From Actinomycetospora endophytica (GTDB lineage: Bacteria; Actinomycetota; Actinomycetes; Mycobacteriales; Pseudonocardiaceae), in assembly GCF_021026375.1 (NCBI RefSeq), contig NZ_JAJNDB010000002.1:248001-312000 (forward strand): a stretch of DNA of 64,000 nt, read 5' to 3'. The notes beneath the pieces are model-generated. The model made no database searches. It saw only the letters and a program-made list of their open reading frames with translations, and was not told the origin of the DNA. Position numbers and translations under genes: made by a program. Positions 35,101 through 45,498 of this stretch are shown piece after piece. Positions within the stretch are counted from its first letter, which is position 1. Every line of letters begins with the position of its first letter.

Positions 35101-36584
35101 GTCCGCCGCCCGCGTCCCGTCCGGGCCCGCCGAGCCACCCCGGCACGCCGGCCCGTCCGGGCGGCTACCCGGCGCGCCCCCACCCGGGCCCGCGTCCGGG
35201 ACCCGGCCCCTGGAACCGTCCCGGCGGTGGGACCGGCGAGCAGCCCGCTGCCGCCGGGCAGCCCCCCGCCGACCAGGGTCCGCCCCCGGCCGACCAGAGC
35301 CGGCGCCCGGCCGAGCAGGGCCCGATCCCGACGGAGCAGGGCCCGAGCCCGGCCGAGCAGGGCTCCGGACCGACCGAACAGGGCGCTCGTCCGACGGGCG
35401 CCCCGGCCGCTCCGCAGCACCCGATGTGGAACGGCGCCGAGGTCGTGCCCCCGCCCGGGCCGACCGCGGAGTCCGCGGACCAGGGGACCCCGGCATCCGG
35501 TGGCTTCCCGACGCCGCCGGACGCCTCCCCCGAGGCGCCGGCACCGGCGGCCCTCGACGGGCTCGAGGTCCCCTCGCCGTACACCGAGACCCCGGCGCCG
35601 CCGCACGGTGAGGCTCCGGCCCAGCCGTACGGCGAGGCCCCCGGGACCGCCGACCAGGCCCCGGCCGCGCACGAGGACGTCGCGGCCCGGGGTCCGGTCG
35701 CCGGGACGCCGGACGAGACGCCCGCCCCGCGGCCGTCCCGGCTCTCGCTGCGCCCGCTGTCCCAGCGCCGCCAGCCCGAGGCCGGACCGCTGCTGCGGCC
35801 CGGTTCGTCGCCCCGGCTGCGTCCGCGTCCGGCCCAGGAGGGTGAGGGGGCGGACGCCACCGAGGCGCCCGCCACCGGCGACGCGCTCTTCGCGTCCGCC
35901 GAGGAGGCCGCTCCCACGCCCACCGCGGGTCCGGTGTCCGACCCCGCTCCCGAGCCGGTCGGGCAGAACGGCCACCACGGCAACGGGCTGAACGGGAACG
36001 GCCAGAACGGCCACGGGTCCAACGGCCAGAACGGGCAGAACGGCCAGAACGGCGCGGCTGCCCGGCCCGGTCGCGGTGCCCCCGGCCCGACCCGGACCTC
36101 GCCCGAGAACCTGCCCCGTCGCCCCGCGGCGGTGCTCCCCAACCGGGAGCGCACGCCGATCTTCGACGAGGTGGCGTCGGTCTGGTTCCGCGAGGCGGAG
36201 CCGAACGACCCGGGCGGCGTCGACCCGGAGTGGGCCGACGCCGGTCACCCCGGCTTCGACCCCGGAGCGCCCTCGCTGGCCGCCGTGGACGCGGGCACGA
36301 CCGAGTCCGGTCTGCCCCGCAGGCGCCCGCGGGCCCAGCTGGTGCCCGGCAGCGCCCGCCCCGCCGCCCAGCCACCGGCGGCCCCGGCCGCCGCCGCGGA
36401 CACCGGGACGCCGCGTCGTAACCCGGACGCCGTCCGGGGCCGGCTGGCCAGCTACCAGCGCGGGGTCGCCGACGGCCGGTCGTCCCGCCCGCCCCAGCCC
36501 CCCGACGGCGGTCCCGCCGGCGAGGACCCGACGAACGGTCCGGCACACCGTGCCGGCCCCCGCACCGACGAGGAGGAGCAGTGA
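32172..36584 (+). CDS. cvnA: CvnA-type sensor histidine kinase with giant disordered tail
   Basis: 1470 residues. Layout: cytoplasmic N-terminus, TM1 (about 43-62), an extracellular nitrate/nitrite-sensor-like (NIT) domain (about 80-330), TM2 (about 343-362), HAMP-like segment, DHp-like helix with [18 protein letters not shown] near 481, and HATPase_c with the N box [14 protein letters not shown] (about 554) and DRGVGM (about 587). From about residue 650 to the end it is Pro/Ala/Gly-rich and disordered, including Asn-Gly repeats near residues 1262-1296. The GTG at 32172 follows GGGAAGGA. It heads the four-gene conservon with cvnB-D. CvnA proteins are thought to signal to the CvnD GTPase. The tail is far longer than the catalytic part. 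Confidence 0.92.
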   Translation: MTAPVRRPDARGDARAGGAPDPGAPDNAPLGERLALRNWSLPVKLAAVLLVPTLFVITLGVLRIVEQTEKARSYDGVQQAVALEGDSARLLGALDGERRAAAVFLATNRAGGFEPVQDRVGDTNDKFARLRSTYESANSVDDQTRSSYRDASGAINQLDRVRDDVQGGRVDPAGAISRYTDATSAVLTFDESLTREAADPSIAGLSTGLYALSEVREQDAYVQAVVASAIAGGRIDAPSIDQARNATLRRSIAVDEFRSAVGTDNAALADAVVGPDVDSRDRLAQVVLGRGSAGLPLQVSAQDWDNASNAVQQKVTDVSDQLRGRLQANAASLQNGARNAAGVASVVLLLALMAGAAVVFFVTRSLLRPLRLLRRTALDVAERRLPAAVRSLREGEAPDTEVSRTPIETREEIGEVARAFDQVHEQAVRLAAEQAGLRTAFNSIFVNLSRRSQALVERQLRLIEQLENKEEDPEALAELFQLDHLATRMRRNSENLLVLSGTDLARRGGRPVPLVDVLRAAASEVEQYQRVELASPPSVQLLGRTAGDVVHLVAELLENAAAFSAPETRVDVGARPEQDGAIVLEISDRGVGMTDQDLAESNQRLGSPPTVDVSASRRMGLFVVGRLAIRHGIGVTLRTRDGGGVIAAVRIPAAAVLSSGPGGRAVGGAPSTRALGGTGLPVRAPGQSPQALPASPTNGSPRPETAGTPIPRQETREGAGEPQEGAGELPRRTASRGGAAAAGAAGVAGAAGAAAFFAPAVDPDGEHGDQGTPSAPGPESAPGPDGDEQARRNGSLASALPRRPMRPDPAPAFEDGAAPEQAGPPSGPPEPAPTFAEHGADDESDDDEDDRVASVVGDDTGDDPGGVTVWSQTGGDPDEAVADESAPAAWQGEEAAAPAPGVPTRAVAAHAWRGPDGRIVEQPDGQASEDTDTDGDGPAGRHGMFAPEPGPQGAPDGGLPNRPRPAPRPDGWSPEQGPPPASRPGPPSHPGTPARPGGYPARPHPGPRPGPGPWNRPGGGTGEQPAAAGQPPADQGPPPADQSRRPAEQGPIPTEQGPSPAEQGSGPTEQGARPTGAPAAPQHPMWNGAEVVPPPGPTAESADQGTPASGGFPTPPDASPEAPAPAALDGLEVPSPYTETPAPPHGEAPAQPYGEAPGTADQAPAAHEDVAARGPVAGTPDETPAPRPSRLSLRPLSQRRQPEAGPLLRPGSSPRLRPRPAQEGEGADATEAPATGDALFASAEEAAPTPTAGPVSDPAPEPVGQNGHHGNGLNGNGQNGHGSNGQNGQNGQNGAAARPGRGAPGPTRTSPENLPRRPAAVLPNRERTPIFDEVASVWFREAEPNDPGGVDPEWADAGHPGFDPGAPSLAAVDAGTTESGLPRRRPRAQLVPGSARPAAQPPAAPAAAADTGTPRRNPDAVRGRLASYQRGVADGRSSRPPQPPDGGPAGEDPTNGPAHRAGPRTDEEEQ

Positions 36585-37003
36585 CGGCACCCCAGTCGCA
36601 GCCCAGCAAGTTCGGCTGGCTGGTCTCGAACTTCGCGGAGCGCGTCCCGGGCGTCGCGCACGCGGTCGTGGTGTCGGCGGACGGCCTGCTGCTCACCGCG
36701 TCGAACCGGCTCCCCCGTGACCGGGCCGACCAGCTCGCCGCCGTGGCGTCCGGGCTGATCAGCCTGACCCAGGGCGCGGCCCGGTGCTTCGAGGCGGGCG
36801 AGGTCGTGCAGACCGTGGTCGAGATGGAGCGCGGGATCGTGCTCCTCATGTCGATCAGCGACGGTTCCTGCCTGGCGACGCTGGCGGCACCCAACTGCGA
36901 CATCGGACTGGTCGGTTACGAGATGACCCTCCTCGTCGACCGGGTGGGGCAGCTCCTCACCCCCGAGCTGCGCGCGGAGCTGCAGGGATCGGGATTCCGA
37001 TGA
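36581..37003 (+). CDS. cvnB: Roadblock/LC7 protein CvnB
   Basis: 140 residues, single roadblock/LC7 domain ([30 protein letters not shown] and the C-terminal [18 protein letters not shown]). Roadblock proteins act as regulators or GAP-like partners of small GTPases, here presumably CvnD. The GTG start overlaps the cvnA stop (GTGA), so it is translationally coupled. Second gene of the conservon. Confidence 0.95.
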   Translation: MTAPQSQPSKFGWLVSNFAERVPGVAHAVVVSADGLLLTASNRLPRDRADQLAAVASGLISLTQGAARCFEAGEVVQTVVEMERGIVLLMSISDGSCLATLAAPNCDIGLVGYEMTLLVDRVGQLLTPELRAELQGSGFR

Positions 37004-37026
37004 GCCGCCGGGAGAGGTGAGCGACG

Positions 37027-37770
37027 GTGAGCCAAGGACCGGATGAGGACGCCTTCGCCGACGTCCTCAACGGGATCACCGGCGGGAGTCCGCGCCGCTC
37101 GAGCGAGCGGCGCGGACTGTTCGGGCGCCGTCGCAAGGACTCGGACGACAGCTCCTCCACGGCCGACCACGACGCCGAGCAGCAGCTCGACGGCCGCCCT
37201 CCGACGGACGAGGGCGGCGCGCACCGCAGCCCGCCGCAGGGCGTGCCGCTCGGGCCGCCGTCGGGGCCGCAGCCCGGTGGCTGGCGCCCCGACGTGGACG
37301 GGCCGCAGGGCCGCCCGCCGCGCCCGTCCGACTACGCCGCGCCGACCACACCGGGCGGCATCCCGATGCACCAGCAGGAGTCCGGACCGCCCGACTTCCC
37401 GGACGGTCCCCGTAGCGGGGACGAGCCGCCCGAGTCGTCCTTCGTCCGGCCCTACGCCTGGACCCGCGGCCGGACCCGCCCGGCCTACGACCTCGCCGTC
37501 GAGACGCTGCTGTCGACGACGGCCCACGGACGCGACCCCGGTCAGGTCACCCAGTACGAGCACCGCATGATCGCCGACCTCTGCCGCGAGCCGAAGTCGG
37601 TGGCGGAGGTCGGTGCGTTGTTGTCCCTGCCGCTCGGTGTCGCCCGCGTCCTGCTGGGCGACATGGCCGCGCACGGTTCGATCGTGGTGCACGAGACCGC
37701 CTCGTCGTCGGGCGACGCCCCGGACATGGCGTTGATGGAAAGGGTGTTGAGTGGACTACGACGGCTCTGA
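37027..37770 (+). CDS. cvnC: DUF742 protein CvnC
   Basis: 247 residues. The first about 130 residues are charged and Pro/Gly-rich. The C-terminal about 115 residues are the DUF742 domain, beginning SFVRPYAWTRGRTRPAYDLA and including LCREPKSVAEVGALLSLPLG and VLLGDMAAHGSIVVHE; it has a winged-helix-like pattern. GTG start; the stop overlaps cvnD by 20 bp. It is a standard conservon member (A-B-C-D order); the exact role is unknown, and an adaptor between kinase and GTPase is usually assumed. Confidence 0.93.
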   Translation: MSQGPDEDAFADVLNGITGGSPRRSSERRGLFGRRRKDSDDSSSTADHDAEQQLDGRPPTDEGGAHRSPPQGVPLGPPSGPQPGGWRPDVDGPQGRPPRPSDYAAPTTPGGIPMHQQESGPPDFPDGPRSGDEPPESSFVRPYAWTRGRTRPAYDLAVETLLSTTAHGRDPGQVTQYEHRMIADLCREPKSVAEVGALLSLPLGVARVLLGDMAAHGSIVVHETASSSGDAPDMALMERVLSGLRRL

Positions 37771-38341
37771 GGCACCTGCGCCGACCACCACGTCGGCGAA
37801 GATCGTGGTGGCCGGCGGTTTCGGGGTCGGCAAGACGACCTTCGTGGGTTCGGTCTCCGAGATCGACCCGCTGACCACCGAGGCCGTGATGACCGACGCC
37901 AGCTCCGGTGTCGACGACCTCACGGCGGTGCCGAACAAGCGCACGACGACGGTCGCCATGGACTTCGGGCGCGTGACGCTCGACGCCGACCTGATCCTCT
38001 ACCTGTTCGGGACGCCCGGCCAGGACCGGTTCTGGTTCATGTGGGACGACCTGGTGCGCGGCGCGATCGGCGCGGTCGTCCTGGTGGACACCCGCCGGCT
38101 CGCCGACTGCTTCGCCGCGGTCGACTTCTTCGAGGACCGCAACCTGCCCTACGTGCTCGGGGTCAACTGCTTCGACGGGGTGCTCGCGCACTCGCTGCAG
38201 GACGTCGTCGAGGCGCTGGCCGTGGACCCGGCGGTCCCGGTCGTGACCGTCGACGCCCGCAACCGGGAGTCGACGAAGGAGACCCTCATCGCCCTCGTCG
38301 AGCACGCCATGCAGGTGTGGGCGGTCGGCGCGCGGGCCTAG
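37751..38341 (+). CDS. cvnD: Conservon small GTPase CvnD
   Basis: 196 residues. P-loop GGFGVGKTTFVGSVSE near residue 20, switch region KRTTTVAMDFGRVTLD, Walker B-like YLFGTPGQDRFWFMWDDLV (the GQ-containing DxxG equivalent), and the base-recognition segment GVNCFDG in place of the NKxD of canonical Ras-like proteins, as usual for the MglA-like CvnD family. It completes cvnA-D. GTG start inside the cvnC 3' end. It ends 9 bp from the convergent GvpA-like gene. Confidence 0.95.
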   Translation: MDYDGSEAPAPTTTSAKIVVAGGFGVGKTTFVGSVSEIDPLTTEAVMTDASSGVDDLTAVPNKRTTTVAMDFGRVTLDADLILYLFGTPGQDRFWFMWDDLVRGAIGAVVLVDTRRLADCFAAVDFFEDRNLPYVLGVNCFDGVLAHSLQDVVEALAVDPAVPVVTVDARNRESTKETLIALVEHAMQVWAVGARA

Positions 38342-38350
38342 GGAAGGAGC

Positions 38351-38740
38351 TCACCGGTCGCGGCGGGGCTGCTTGCGCTCGCGACGTTCTTCGCGGACCT
38401 CGCGCCACATCTCGTGGCCCGCGTCGAGGACGCCTTTGGTGATGCCCTTGGCAGCGCCGTGCATCGTGTCCTCGGTCAGCCGGCCCGGGAGCTCGTCGAG
38501 CCCCACGCCGCCCTTGGCGTGCAGGTCGAGGCGGTCGGTGGCGGCCGCGAACCGCAGGTAGGTGTCGACGCTCGCGACGACCACCCGGGCATCGATCGTC
38601 AGGAGCTCGATACCGATCACCGAGACCTTGATGAAGACGTCGATCACCAGGCCCTTGTCGAGGATGAGGTCGAGCACCTCGGCGAGGCCACCCTGCGGCG
38701 ATCGGTCGACCGACCCGGGGCGACGTCCGGCGCTGGTCAC
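38351..38740 (-). CDS. Orphan gas vesicle GvpA/GvpJ-family protein
   Basis: 129 residues. Residues about 18-65 ([20 protein letters not shown], then [20 protein letters not shown]) are a clear gas-vesicle structural (GvpA/J) domain: an amphipathic alpha-beta-beta-alpha unit. A charged C-terminal extension ends KQPRRDR. No other gvp genes (gvpF, L, G, K, S or N) occur in the window. The start is GTG at 38740. It is convergent with cvnD. An orphan copy could be a leftover or could serve as a small membrane-binding or shell protein; neither can be decided here. Confidence 0.88.
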   Translation of the reverse strand: MTSAGRRPGSVDRSPQGGLAEVLDLILDKGLVIDVFIKVSVIGIELLTIDARVVVASVDTYLRFAAATDRLDLHAKGGVGLDELPGRLTEDTMHGAAKGITKGVLDAGHEMWREVREERRERKQPRRDR

Positions 38741-38825
38741 CCGCGAAGTCTAGGAACGGCCCCCGCGCGGCGGCGATCGTTCATCCGGAGTCCCGGACCC
38801 CGCCGGACGCGCCACCTCGACCCGC

Positions 38826-38878
38826 GGGACGAACGACTCGTTCGTGGCGGTAGACGCCACGAACGAGTCGTTCGTCCC
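38826..38878. terminator. Perfect 24-bp hairpin after the helicase-associated gene
   Basis: Arms 38826-38849 and 38855-38878 are perfectly complementary (GGGACGAACGACTCGTTCGT...), with a 5-nt loop GTAGA. It starts 15 nt past the stop of the minus-strand gene at 38894. No T-tract. Very long and exact for a terminator; it also lies upstream of the GvpA-like gene. Confidence 0.75.
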
Positions 38879-38893
38879 GAAATCCGGGGCGGG

Positions 38894-41245
38894 TCAGGCC
38901 AGCACGCTCACCGACGTGATGCGGTGGAGCGCGAAGCTCACCGACGGACCGGGCCCGGCGTCGTCGTCCTCGACGGCGGCGTCGGTGCCCTCGAGCAGCC
39001 CGCCGCCGACGCGCAGCGGGCGGACCACCCGCTGTGAGGCGGTCCCCTGCGCGTCGACGTAGCCGATCCACACGGTGCGCCCGGACCGCGCCGCGTCCGC
39101 GAGCACGGCGACGGTGGCCGAGGCGGTCTGGCGGGTGGAGCCCGGGACGGTCGCGGGCCCGCGCGACGCCGTGGCCGCCTTGTCCCCCGCGCGCAGCTGC
39201 GCGACGAGCGCCGCCACCTGGTCGTCGGACAGCCGCGGTGACCCGCCGCTGCCCGCGCGCTCGGGGCGGCGCGGGGCGGTGCGCCGGCCGCGGGGGCGCA
39301 GGTCGAGCACGCCGCCCTCGGCGTCCTCCGCGACCGGCGAGAGCCCGGCGGCGCGCAGCGCGTCGAGCACGTCGGCGAGCGGACGGGTCGAGATGACCAC
39401 GGTCGGCGCGATCCGGCGCAGCTCCAGCGCCTCCGCCTCCGGCCGCGACACGACCTCGGCGAGCAGCGCCTCGTCCTCGGAGCGCAGGAACGACGCCGCC
39501 GACCCGCCGCGCAATCGCCCGTGGCGCCGGGCCACGTCGTCGACGAGGTAGGTCAGCCCCTGGGGCACCGGGGTCGCCGAGCGCGTGGAGAACAGTTCGT
39601 GCACGTCGGCGGCGGTCCAGCCCAGGTCGAGCGCGCGACGGATCGAGCCCTCGCTGATCCGGTACACCGTCGCGCCGCCCGCGGACTCCACGTCGGCGAC
39701 CCGGTCCATCGCCGACGCCAGTTCGGGCTCCAGCCGGCCCGGCGCGACGGCGGTGAGGTCGGCCTGCAGCAGCACGTGTCCGACAGGGGCGGGGAAGGCG
39801 GGCCGCAGGGCGGCGGCGGCCGCCGCGTCCGGGTCGTCGTCGGGTCGCGTCGGCGTGCGCAGCAGCTCCCGCCCGGCCGAGGCGAGGGTGTCGTGGGCGA
39901 CGACGCCGAGCGCCGTCGCCTCCCGCACCACGGCGCGGACGAGGTCGTCGCGCGCCCGCCCGCCGCGGCGCGGGGCCCGCCAGGCCAGCGAGGCGACGAG
40001 GTCGTCGAGCGACCGCGGGCCCGCGCCGTCCCCGAACTCGGCGAGCCGGTCGAGCACCCGGCGGCGGACCTGGGACGCCCACGGCCGCCGCACCTCGTCG
40101 GACAGCGGCCCGACGAGCTTGTCGTTCGAGTCGCGGGCCCCGATCGACGACGGCTGGCGCGGCATCTCCAGCCACGCGCGGGCCAGGGCGACCCACTGGG
40201 TCTCCGGCGGCGCGGCGAGCCAGCGGTCCGCGGTCGTCGTCGGGCACCACACCGGGTCGCCGTCCTCGCTGACCGCCACCAGCGAGGCGGCGGCGAGCAC
40301 CTCGACGAGCAGCCCGGCGCCGGTCTCGTCGATCTCGAGATCCTTCGCGAGCCGGCGCAGGTCGCGCACGCCGAGCCCGCCGGAGCGCAGCACCGCGGGC
40401 GGGGCGGCCGACCACGCGGTGATCACCCCCTCGGCCCGGCGCAGCGTCTCCAGCGCCTCGCCGGCGGCGGTGGCGTCGACGGTGTCCGGGTCGTGCTCGC
40501 GCGGTGCGGGCATGGGATCGGCCGCGGCGATCTCGCCGAGCGGGTGGTCGCCGCGCAGCGCCAGGCCGGCCTCCCGGGTGAGCTCGACGGTCTCGTCGTC
40601 GACCCGGCGCAGGATCCCCGACGTGAGCAGCCGCGCGACCGGGTTGTCGTCGCCGTCGCGGGCCCGGCTGCGCCCGACCGGCCCGTCGCGGTCGAGGGCG
40701 TCGATGACGGCCCGCTGGTCGTCGGGCAGCGCGGCGACGACGGCGGCGGGGTCGCCGGTGCGCAGCGCGGAGCTCTCGGGGGCGGGCCGGCCGAGCCCGG
40801 CGGGGTTCCGCCGCGAGGCGTCCCGCAGGGCGGGGGCGGCGCGGATGCCGCCCGCTCCGCCGTCGGAGGACTCCGCCTCGCCGTCGTCGAGCGTGCCCGC
40901 CGCACCGACGTCCCAGGCGAGCGCCAGCGCCCGCAGCCGGTCGAGCGCGGCCTGCGCGGCCTGCCGGGGGACGGCGGGACCCAGCAGCGCCAGCACCGAC
41001 TCCGGCGGGACGGGGCTCTCGTCGGCCCCGGCGACCAGCAGCGCGTCGACCACCGCGAGGTGCAGCGCGTCGAGGTCCTCGAGGGCGCGCCCGACCGAGG
41101 TGCGCACGCCGGCGCGGGTGGCGACGACGCCGGTGTCGGCCGGGGCGGGCAGGGCCAGGTCCGGGCGGGCACGCAGCAGCGCACCCAGGGTCGCGTCGTC
41201 CTGGGCGCGCAGGTGGTCGAGCAGGGTCCCGGGTCGGCCGGCCAT
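38894..41245 (-). CDS. Helicase-associated (XPB/Ssl2-like N-terminal) protein, Rv0862c-like
   Basis: 783 residues. Begins MAGRPGTLLDHLRAQDDATL and carries the winged-helix-rich region of the actinobacterial helicase-associated family (for example APVGHVLLQADLTAVAPGRL, then YRISEGSIRRALDLGWTAAD and RRIAPTVVISTRPLADVLDA). It ends with a WYL-like beta segment (GRTVWIGYVDAQGTASQRVV, then RPLRVGGGLLEGTD). It lacks ATPase motifs. In mycobacteria it neighbours XPB and is presumed to work with it. The start is ATG at 41245; the frame runs on upstream but only as shadow sequence. Residues about 120-170 are acidic and Pro-rich. Confidence 0.9.
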   Translation of the reverse strand: MAGRPGTLLDHLRAQDDATLGALLRARPDLALPAPADTGVVATRAGVRTSVGRALEDLDALHLAVVDALLVAGADESPVPPESVLALLGPAVPRQAAQAALDRLRALALAWDVGAAGTLDDGEAESSDGGAGGIRAAPALRDASRRNPAGLGRPAPESSALRTGDPAAVVAALPDDQRAVIDALDRDGPVGRSRARDGDDNPVARLLTSGILRRVDDETVELTREAGLALRGDHPLGEIAAADPMPAPREHDPDTVDATAAGEALETLRRAEGVITAWSAAPPAVLRSGGLGVRDLRRLAKDLEIDETGAGLLVEVLAAASLVAVSEDGDPVWCPTTTADRWLAAPPETQWVALARAWLEMPRQPSSIGARDSNDKLVGPLSDEVRRPWASQVRRRVLDRLAEFGDGAGPRSLDDLVASLAWRAPRRGGRARDDLVRAVVREATALGVVAHDTLASAGRELLRTPTRPDDDPDAAAAAALRPAFPAPVGHVLLQADLTAVAPGRLEPELASAMDRVADVESAGGATVYRISEGSIRRALDLGWTAADVHELFSTRSATPVPQGLTYLVDDVARRHGRLRGGSAASFLRSEDEALLAEVVSRPEAEALELRRIAPTVVISTRPLADVLDALRAAGLSPVAEDAEGGVLDLRPRGRRTAPRRPERAGSGGSPRLSDDQVAALVAQLRAGDKAATASRGPATVPGSTRQTASATVAVLADAARSGRTVWIGYVDAQGTASQRVVRPLRVGGGLLEGTDAAVEDDDAGPGPSVSFALHRITSVSVLA

Positions 41246-41419
41246 CCCTACCAGCGTAGTCGTGGCCGCGCGGGGCCCTTCGCCGAGGAGAGCGGGGAGG
41301 AGCGGCTGTGACGCAGCGCCGATCACCGGGCCGGTCGAGCGGTTCGCCGGACCGGCGGCGGGTGCGGCAGACTGGGCCCCGGCCGAGCAGGCCGACGACG
41401 CCCGACGTGGGAGGAACCG

Positions 41420-41611
41420 GTGGCAGCGCAGAGCGAGGGTGAGAAGGCCGTCGTGCCGCGGACGGACCCGTGGTGGCCCGAGGTCGACCACCCGGTGACC
41501 GAGCTGCTGGCGCCGACCCAGGGCGCCTCCTCGCCGTTCGGTGAGACGCAGTTCCCGCTGTCGGCGGAGGAGCTCGGCTACGAGCACCCCGTGACGGAGA
41601 TCAACCGCTAG
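41420..41611 (+). CDS. Small conserved actinobacterial protein (Rv0863-like position)
   Basis: 63 residues: an acidic, Pro-rich peptide with the repeated motif HPVTEL / HPVTEI (WWPEVDHPVTELLAPTQG near residue 18, YEHPVTEINR at the C-terminus). No signal peptide or transmembrane segment. The GTG at 41420 follows GGAGGAACC, a strong ribosome site. Its stop overlaps the GTG of the next gene by one base (TAGTG). It sits between the Rv0862c-like gene and the Moco genes, as Rv0863 does in M. tuberculosis. Function unknown. Confidence 0.75.
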   Translation: MAAQSEGEKAVVPRTDPWWPEVDHPVTELLAPTQGASSPFGETQFPLSAEELGYEHPVTEINR

Positions 41612-42197
41612 TGCGGGTCGCCGGCCTCCTGCTCGCCGCGGGGGCCGGCCGCCGCATGGGCGGGCCGAAGGCGCTCGTCCCGCTCGACGGCGAGCCGCTG
41701 GTCGCCCGCGGGCTGCGTGCGCTGCGCGGGGGCGGGCTCGACCCGCGCGTCGTCGTGCTCGGCGCCGCGGCCGAGCGGGCCCGCGAGGTCGTCGCCGCCA
41801 CGGATCCGGGGGCGGTCGCCGTCGTCGCGCCCGACTGGGCCGACGGGATGGGCGCGTCACTGCGCGCCGGTCTGGCCGCGCTCGCATCCGACGTCGACGC
41901 GGTGCTCGTGCTGCTCGTCGACACCCCGGGCATCGGCCCGGAGGCGCTCGCGCGGGTGGCCGCCGCCGCGACCCGGGACGGTCTCGCCCGCGGCAGCTAC
42001 GACGGCCGTCCGGGCCACCCGGTGCTGATCGGCGCCGCGCACCTGGCCGGGGTGGCGGCGGCCGCGCACGACGACGTCGGTGCGCGGGGATACCTTGCTG
42101 ACCGCGACGACGTGCACCCCGTGGAGGTCGGCGACGTCGCGACCCGTGACGACGTCGACACCCCGGCCGACCTCGCACGGACGAGCCGACAGGAGAG

Positions 42198-42201
<4 letters not shown>
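41611..42201 (+). CDS. MobA/MocA-like molybdopterin nucleotidyltransferase
   Basis: 196 residues. Nucleotide-binding N-terminus LLLAAGAGRRMGGPKALVPL, then PDWADGMGASLRAGLAAL and the metal-site LLVDTPGIGPE, followed by GRPGHPVLIGAAHL. This pattern is that of the MocA (molybdopterin cytidylyltransferase) type; MCD cofactor is used by CO-dehydrogenase/xanthine-oxidase-family enzymes. This fits the coxDE/xdhC-type maturation genes downstream. GTG start, coupled to the small gene before and to the malic enzyme gene after. Confidence 0.88.
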
Positions 42202-43669
<1,468 letters not shown>

Positions 43670-43673
<4 letters not shown>

Positions 43674-44164
43674 CCACGCCCTCGGGTCGCCGGCTCACCC
43701 ACGTCGACGAGAGCGGCGCCGCCAGGATGGTCGACGTCGGCGACAAGGAGGTCACCCGGCGGGTGGCCACCGCGAGCGGCGTCCTGCGCACCACCGCCGA
43801 GGTGTGTGCGGCGCTGCGCGACGGCACCGTGCCCAAGGGCGACGCGCTGGCCACCGCGCGGATCGCGGGCATCATGGGCGCCAAGCGCACCCCGGATCTG
43901 ATCCCGCTGTGCCACCCCATCCCGCTCGCCGGGGTCACGGTCGACCTCGCGGTGGGGGAGCGCGAGGTGCGCATCGAGGCGACCGCCCGCAGCGCCGACC
44001 GCACCGGGGTGGAGATGGAGGCGCTGACGGCCGTCTCGGTCGCCGGGCTCGCGCTGCACGACATGGTCAAGGCGCTCGACCCGGCGGCGACCATGGACGG
44101 CGTCCGGCTGGAGCGCAAGGAGGGCGGGCGCTCGGGCGTCTGGACCCGGCCGGAAGGGCGATGA
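43670..44164 (+). CDS. moaC: Cyclic pyranopterin monophosphate synthase MoaC
   Basis: 164 residues. Signature segments LTHVDESGAARMVDVGDKEV, GDALATARIAGIMGAKRTPD, LIPLCHPIPLAGV, DRTGVEMEALTAVSVAGLAL and HDMVKALDP are all in place, including the Lys and His residues of the active site. It forms cPMP with MoaA (moaA is not in the window). The ATG at 43670 overlaps the malic enzyme stop and the moaC stop overlaps mog. Same order moaC-mog-moaE as Rv0864-Rv0866. Confidence 0.96.
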
Positions 44165-44664
44165 TGGGCGCCATGGCCGAGAACGAACCGCTGCGCCGGG
44201 CCCGCGTCGTCACCGCCTCGAACCGCGCCGCGGCGGGTGTGTACGACGACCGCGGCGGCCCGTTGATCGTGGACTGGCTGCGCACCCACGGGTACACCGC
44301 CGACGACGCGGTGGTGGTGCCGGACGGCGAGCCGGTGGCCCAGGCGCTGCGCGCGGCGGTCGCCGAGCGGGTGCAGGTGGTGCTGACCACGGGCGGCACC
44401 GGTATCTCGCCGACCGACGCCACCCCGGAGGCCACCCGCGCGGTGATCGACTACGAGGTGCCGGGGCTGGCGGACGCGGTGCGTGCGGCCGGCGCGGAGA
44501 AGGTCCCCACCTCGATGCTCTCCCGGGGCGTGGCCGGGGTCGCCGGGCGCACCCTGGTGGTGAACCTGCCCGGCTCGCCGGGCGGGGTGCGCGACGGGCT
44601 GGCCGTGCTCGAGCCGGTCCTCGACCACGCGGTCGACCAGATCCAGGGAGGGGACCACCAGTGA
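44161..44664 (+). CDS. mog: Molybdopterin adenylyltransferase Mog
   Basis: 167 residues, MoaB/Mog fold. The MPT-binding motif TTGGTGISPTDATPEA is near residue 78 and a second conserved loop, LPGSPGGVRDGLAVL, is near residue 138. It adenylylates molybdopterin before MoeA inserts molybdate. The ATG at 44161 overlaps the moaC stop; internal ATGs at 44164 and 44173 are alternatives. Its stop overlaps the moaE start. Confidence 0.94.
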   Translation: MMGAMAENEPLRRARVVTASNRAAAGVYDDRGGPLIVDWLRTHGYTADDAVVVPDGEPVAQALRAAVAERVQVVLTTGGTGISPTDATPEATRAVIDYEVPGLADAVRAAGAEKVPTSMLSRGVAGVAGRTLVVNLPGSPGGVRDGLAVLEPVLDHAVDQIQGGDHQ

Positions 44665-45101
44665 GCAGTGCACCGGCGGCCGTCGTCGTCCGTGCCGCCG
44701 TCGGCGAGGAGCCGCTCGACGTGTCGGAGCACGCCGCGCTCGTCGACGGGCCCCGCAGTGGCGCCGTCGTCACGTTCTCCGGGGTGGTGCGCGACCACGA
44801 CCACGGCCGGTCGGTGCGTGCGCTGGACTACGAGGGCCACCCGAGCGCGGGCATGGTGGTCGAGCGTGTGGCGGCCGAGGTGGCCGGGCGCTTCGCGGGC
44901 GTCACCGCGGTGGCGGTGTCGCACCGGGTCGGGGCGCTCGCGATCGGTGACGTCGCGCTGGCCTGCGCGGTCGCCGCCGAGCACCGTCGGGAGGCGTTCG
45001 ACGCGTGCAGCGACCTGGTCGACGAGGTGAAGCGGCAGCTGCCGGTGTGGAAGCGCCAGGAGTTCGCGGACGGGTCCGAGGAGTGGGTGAACAGCCCGTA
45101 G
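44661..45101 (+). CDS. moaE: Molybdopterin synthase catalytic subunit MoaE
   Basis: 146 residues. Conserved segments GAVVTFSGVVRDHDHGRSVR, LDYEGHPSAGMV, VAVSHRVGALAIGDVAL and the C-terminal VKRQLPVWKRQEFADG, with the lysines used in sulfur transfer. It converts cPMP to molybdopterin with MoaD, which is not in the window. GTG start overlapping mog (GTGA). Last gene of the unit; a perfect hairpin follows 4 bp later. Confidence 0.96.
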   Translation: MSSAPAAVVVRAAVGEEPLDVSEHAALVDGPRSGAVVTFSGVVRDHDHGRSVRALDYEGHPSAGMVVERVAAEVAGRFAGVTAVAVSHRVGALAIGDVALACAVAAEHRREAFDACSDLVDEVKRQLPVWKRQEFADGSEEWVNSP

Positions 45102-45105
45102 GGCA

Positions 45106-45147
45106 TGTGAGCGGATTTGGTCGTCGGAACGACCAAATCCGCTCACA
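45106..45147. terminator. Perfect 19-bp hairpin between moaE and rpf (convergent)
   Basis: TGTGAGCGGATTTGGTCGT and its exact complement flank the tetraloop CGGA. It fills the space between two convergent genes (moaE stop 45101, rpf stop 45154). Probably a bidirectional terminator; no T-tracts. Confidence 0.8.
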
Positions 45148-45153
45148 GGGGCG

Positions 45154-45498
45154 TCAGCCCTTCTTGCCGCAGACCGGCCAGGCCTTCATGCCCTGACCGT
45201 CCTTGACCTTCTCGGCGACCTGGATCTGCTGCTCACGGCTGGCGTTCTCGGGGCTGCCCGTGCCCCCGTACGCCTTCCAGGTGGAGTTGGTGAACTGCAG
45301 TCCACCCTTGAAGCCGTTGCCGGTGTCGGTGTGCCAGTTGCCGCTGCTCTCACAGTTGGCGACCGCGTCCCAGTCCGTGGCCGAAGCCGTGCCGGCGGCC
45401 ATGGCCAGCGGGGCCGCCGCCAGCGCGCCGACCAGCGTCATCTGGGCCGCCCGGCGGGTGAGGACGCGCGCCAGCGACTCATCGGTACTACGAAACAT
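45154..45498 (-). CDS. Secreted Rpf/transglycosylase-like domain protein
   Basis: 114 residues. Signal peptide with hydrophobic core [19 protein letters not shown], then a single Rpf domain: [20 protein letters not shown] containing the catalytic Glu, [17 protein letters not shown], and [17 protein letters not shown] with the second Cys of the disulfide. It is a lysozyme-like muralytic factor linked to resuscitation and germination. It has no LysM or other wall-binding extension, so it is close to the minimal Rpf form. The gene order next to moaE matches rpfA (Rv0867c). Preceded by a 500-bp leader, suggesting complex control. Confidence 0.93.
   Translation of the reverse strand: MFRSTDESLARVLTRRAAQMTLVGALAAAPLAMAAGTASATDWDAVANCESSGNWHTDTGNGFKGGLQFTNSTWKAYGGTGSPENASREQQIQVAEKVKDGQGMKAWPVCGKKG

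Noticed and set aside
35940..36060. Asn-Gly repeat in cvnA as a mobile or foreign insert
   Set aside because: It is in frame and has the same base composition as the surrounding tail; best read as a low-complexity part of CvnA.
32112..36590. 1492-codon open frame antisense to cvnA
   Set aside because: Shadow of the biased third-position GC in cvnA; no domain, and the plus strand has NIT and HATPase motifs.
39521..41498. Long plus-strand frames opposite the helicase-associated gene
   Set aside because: Antisense shadows; the minus-strand product has coherent family segments.
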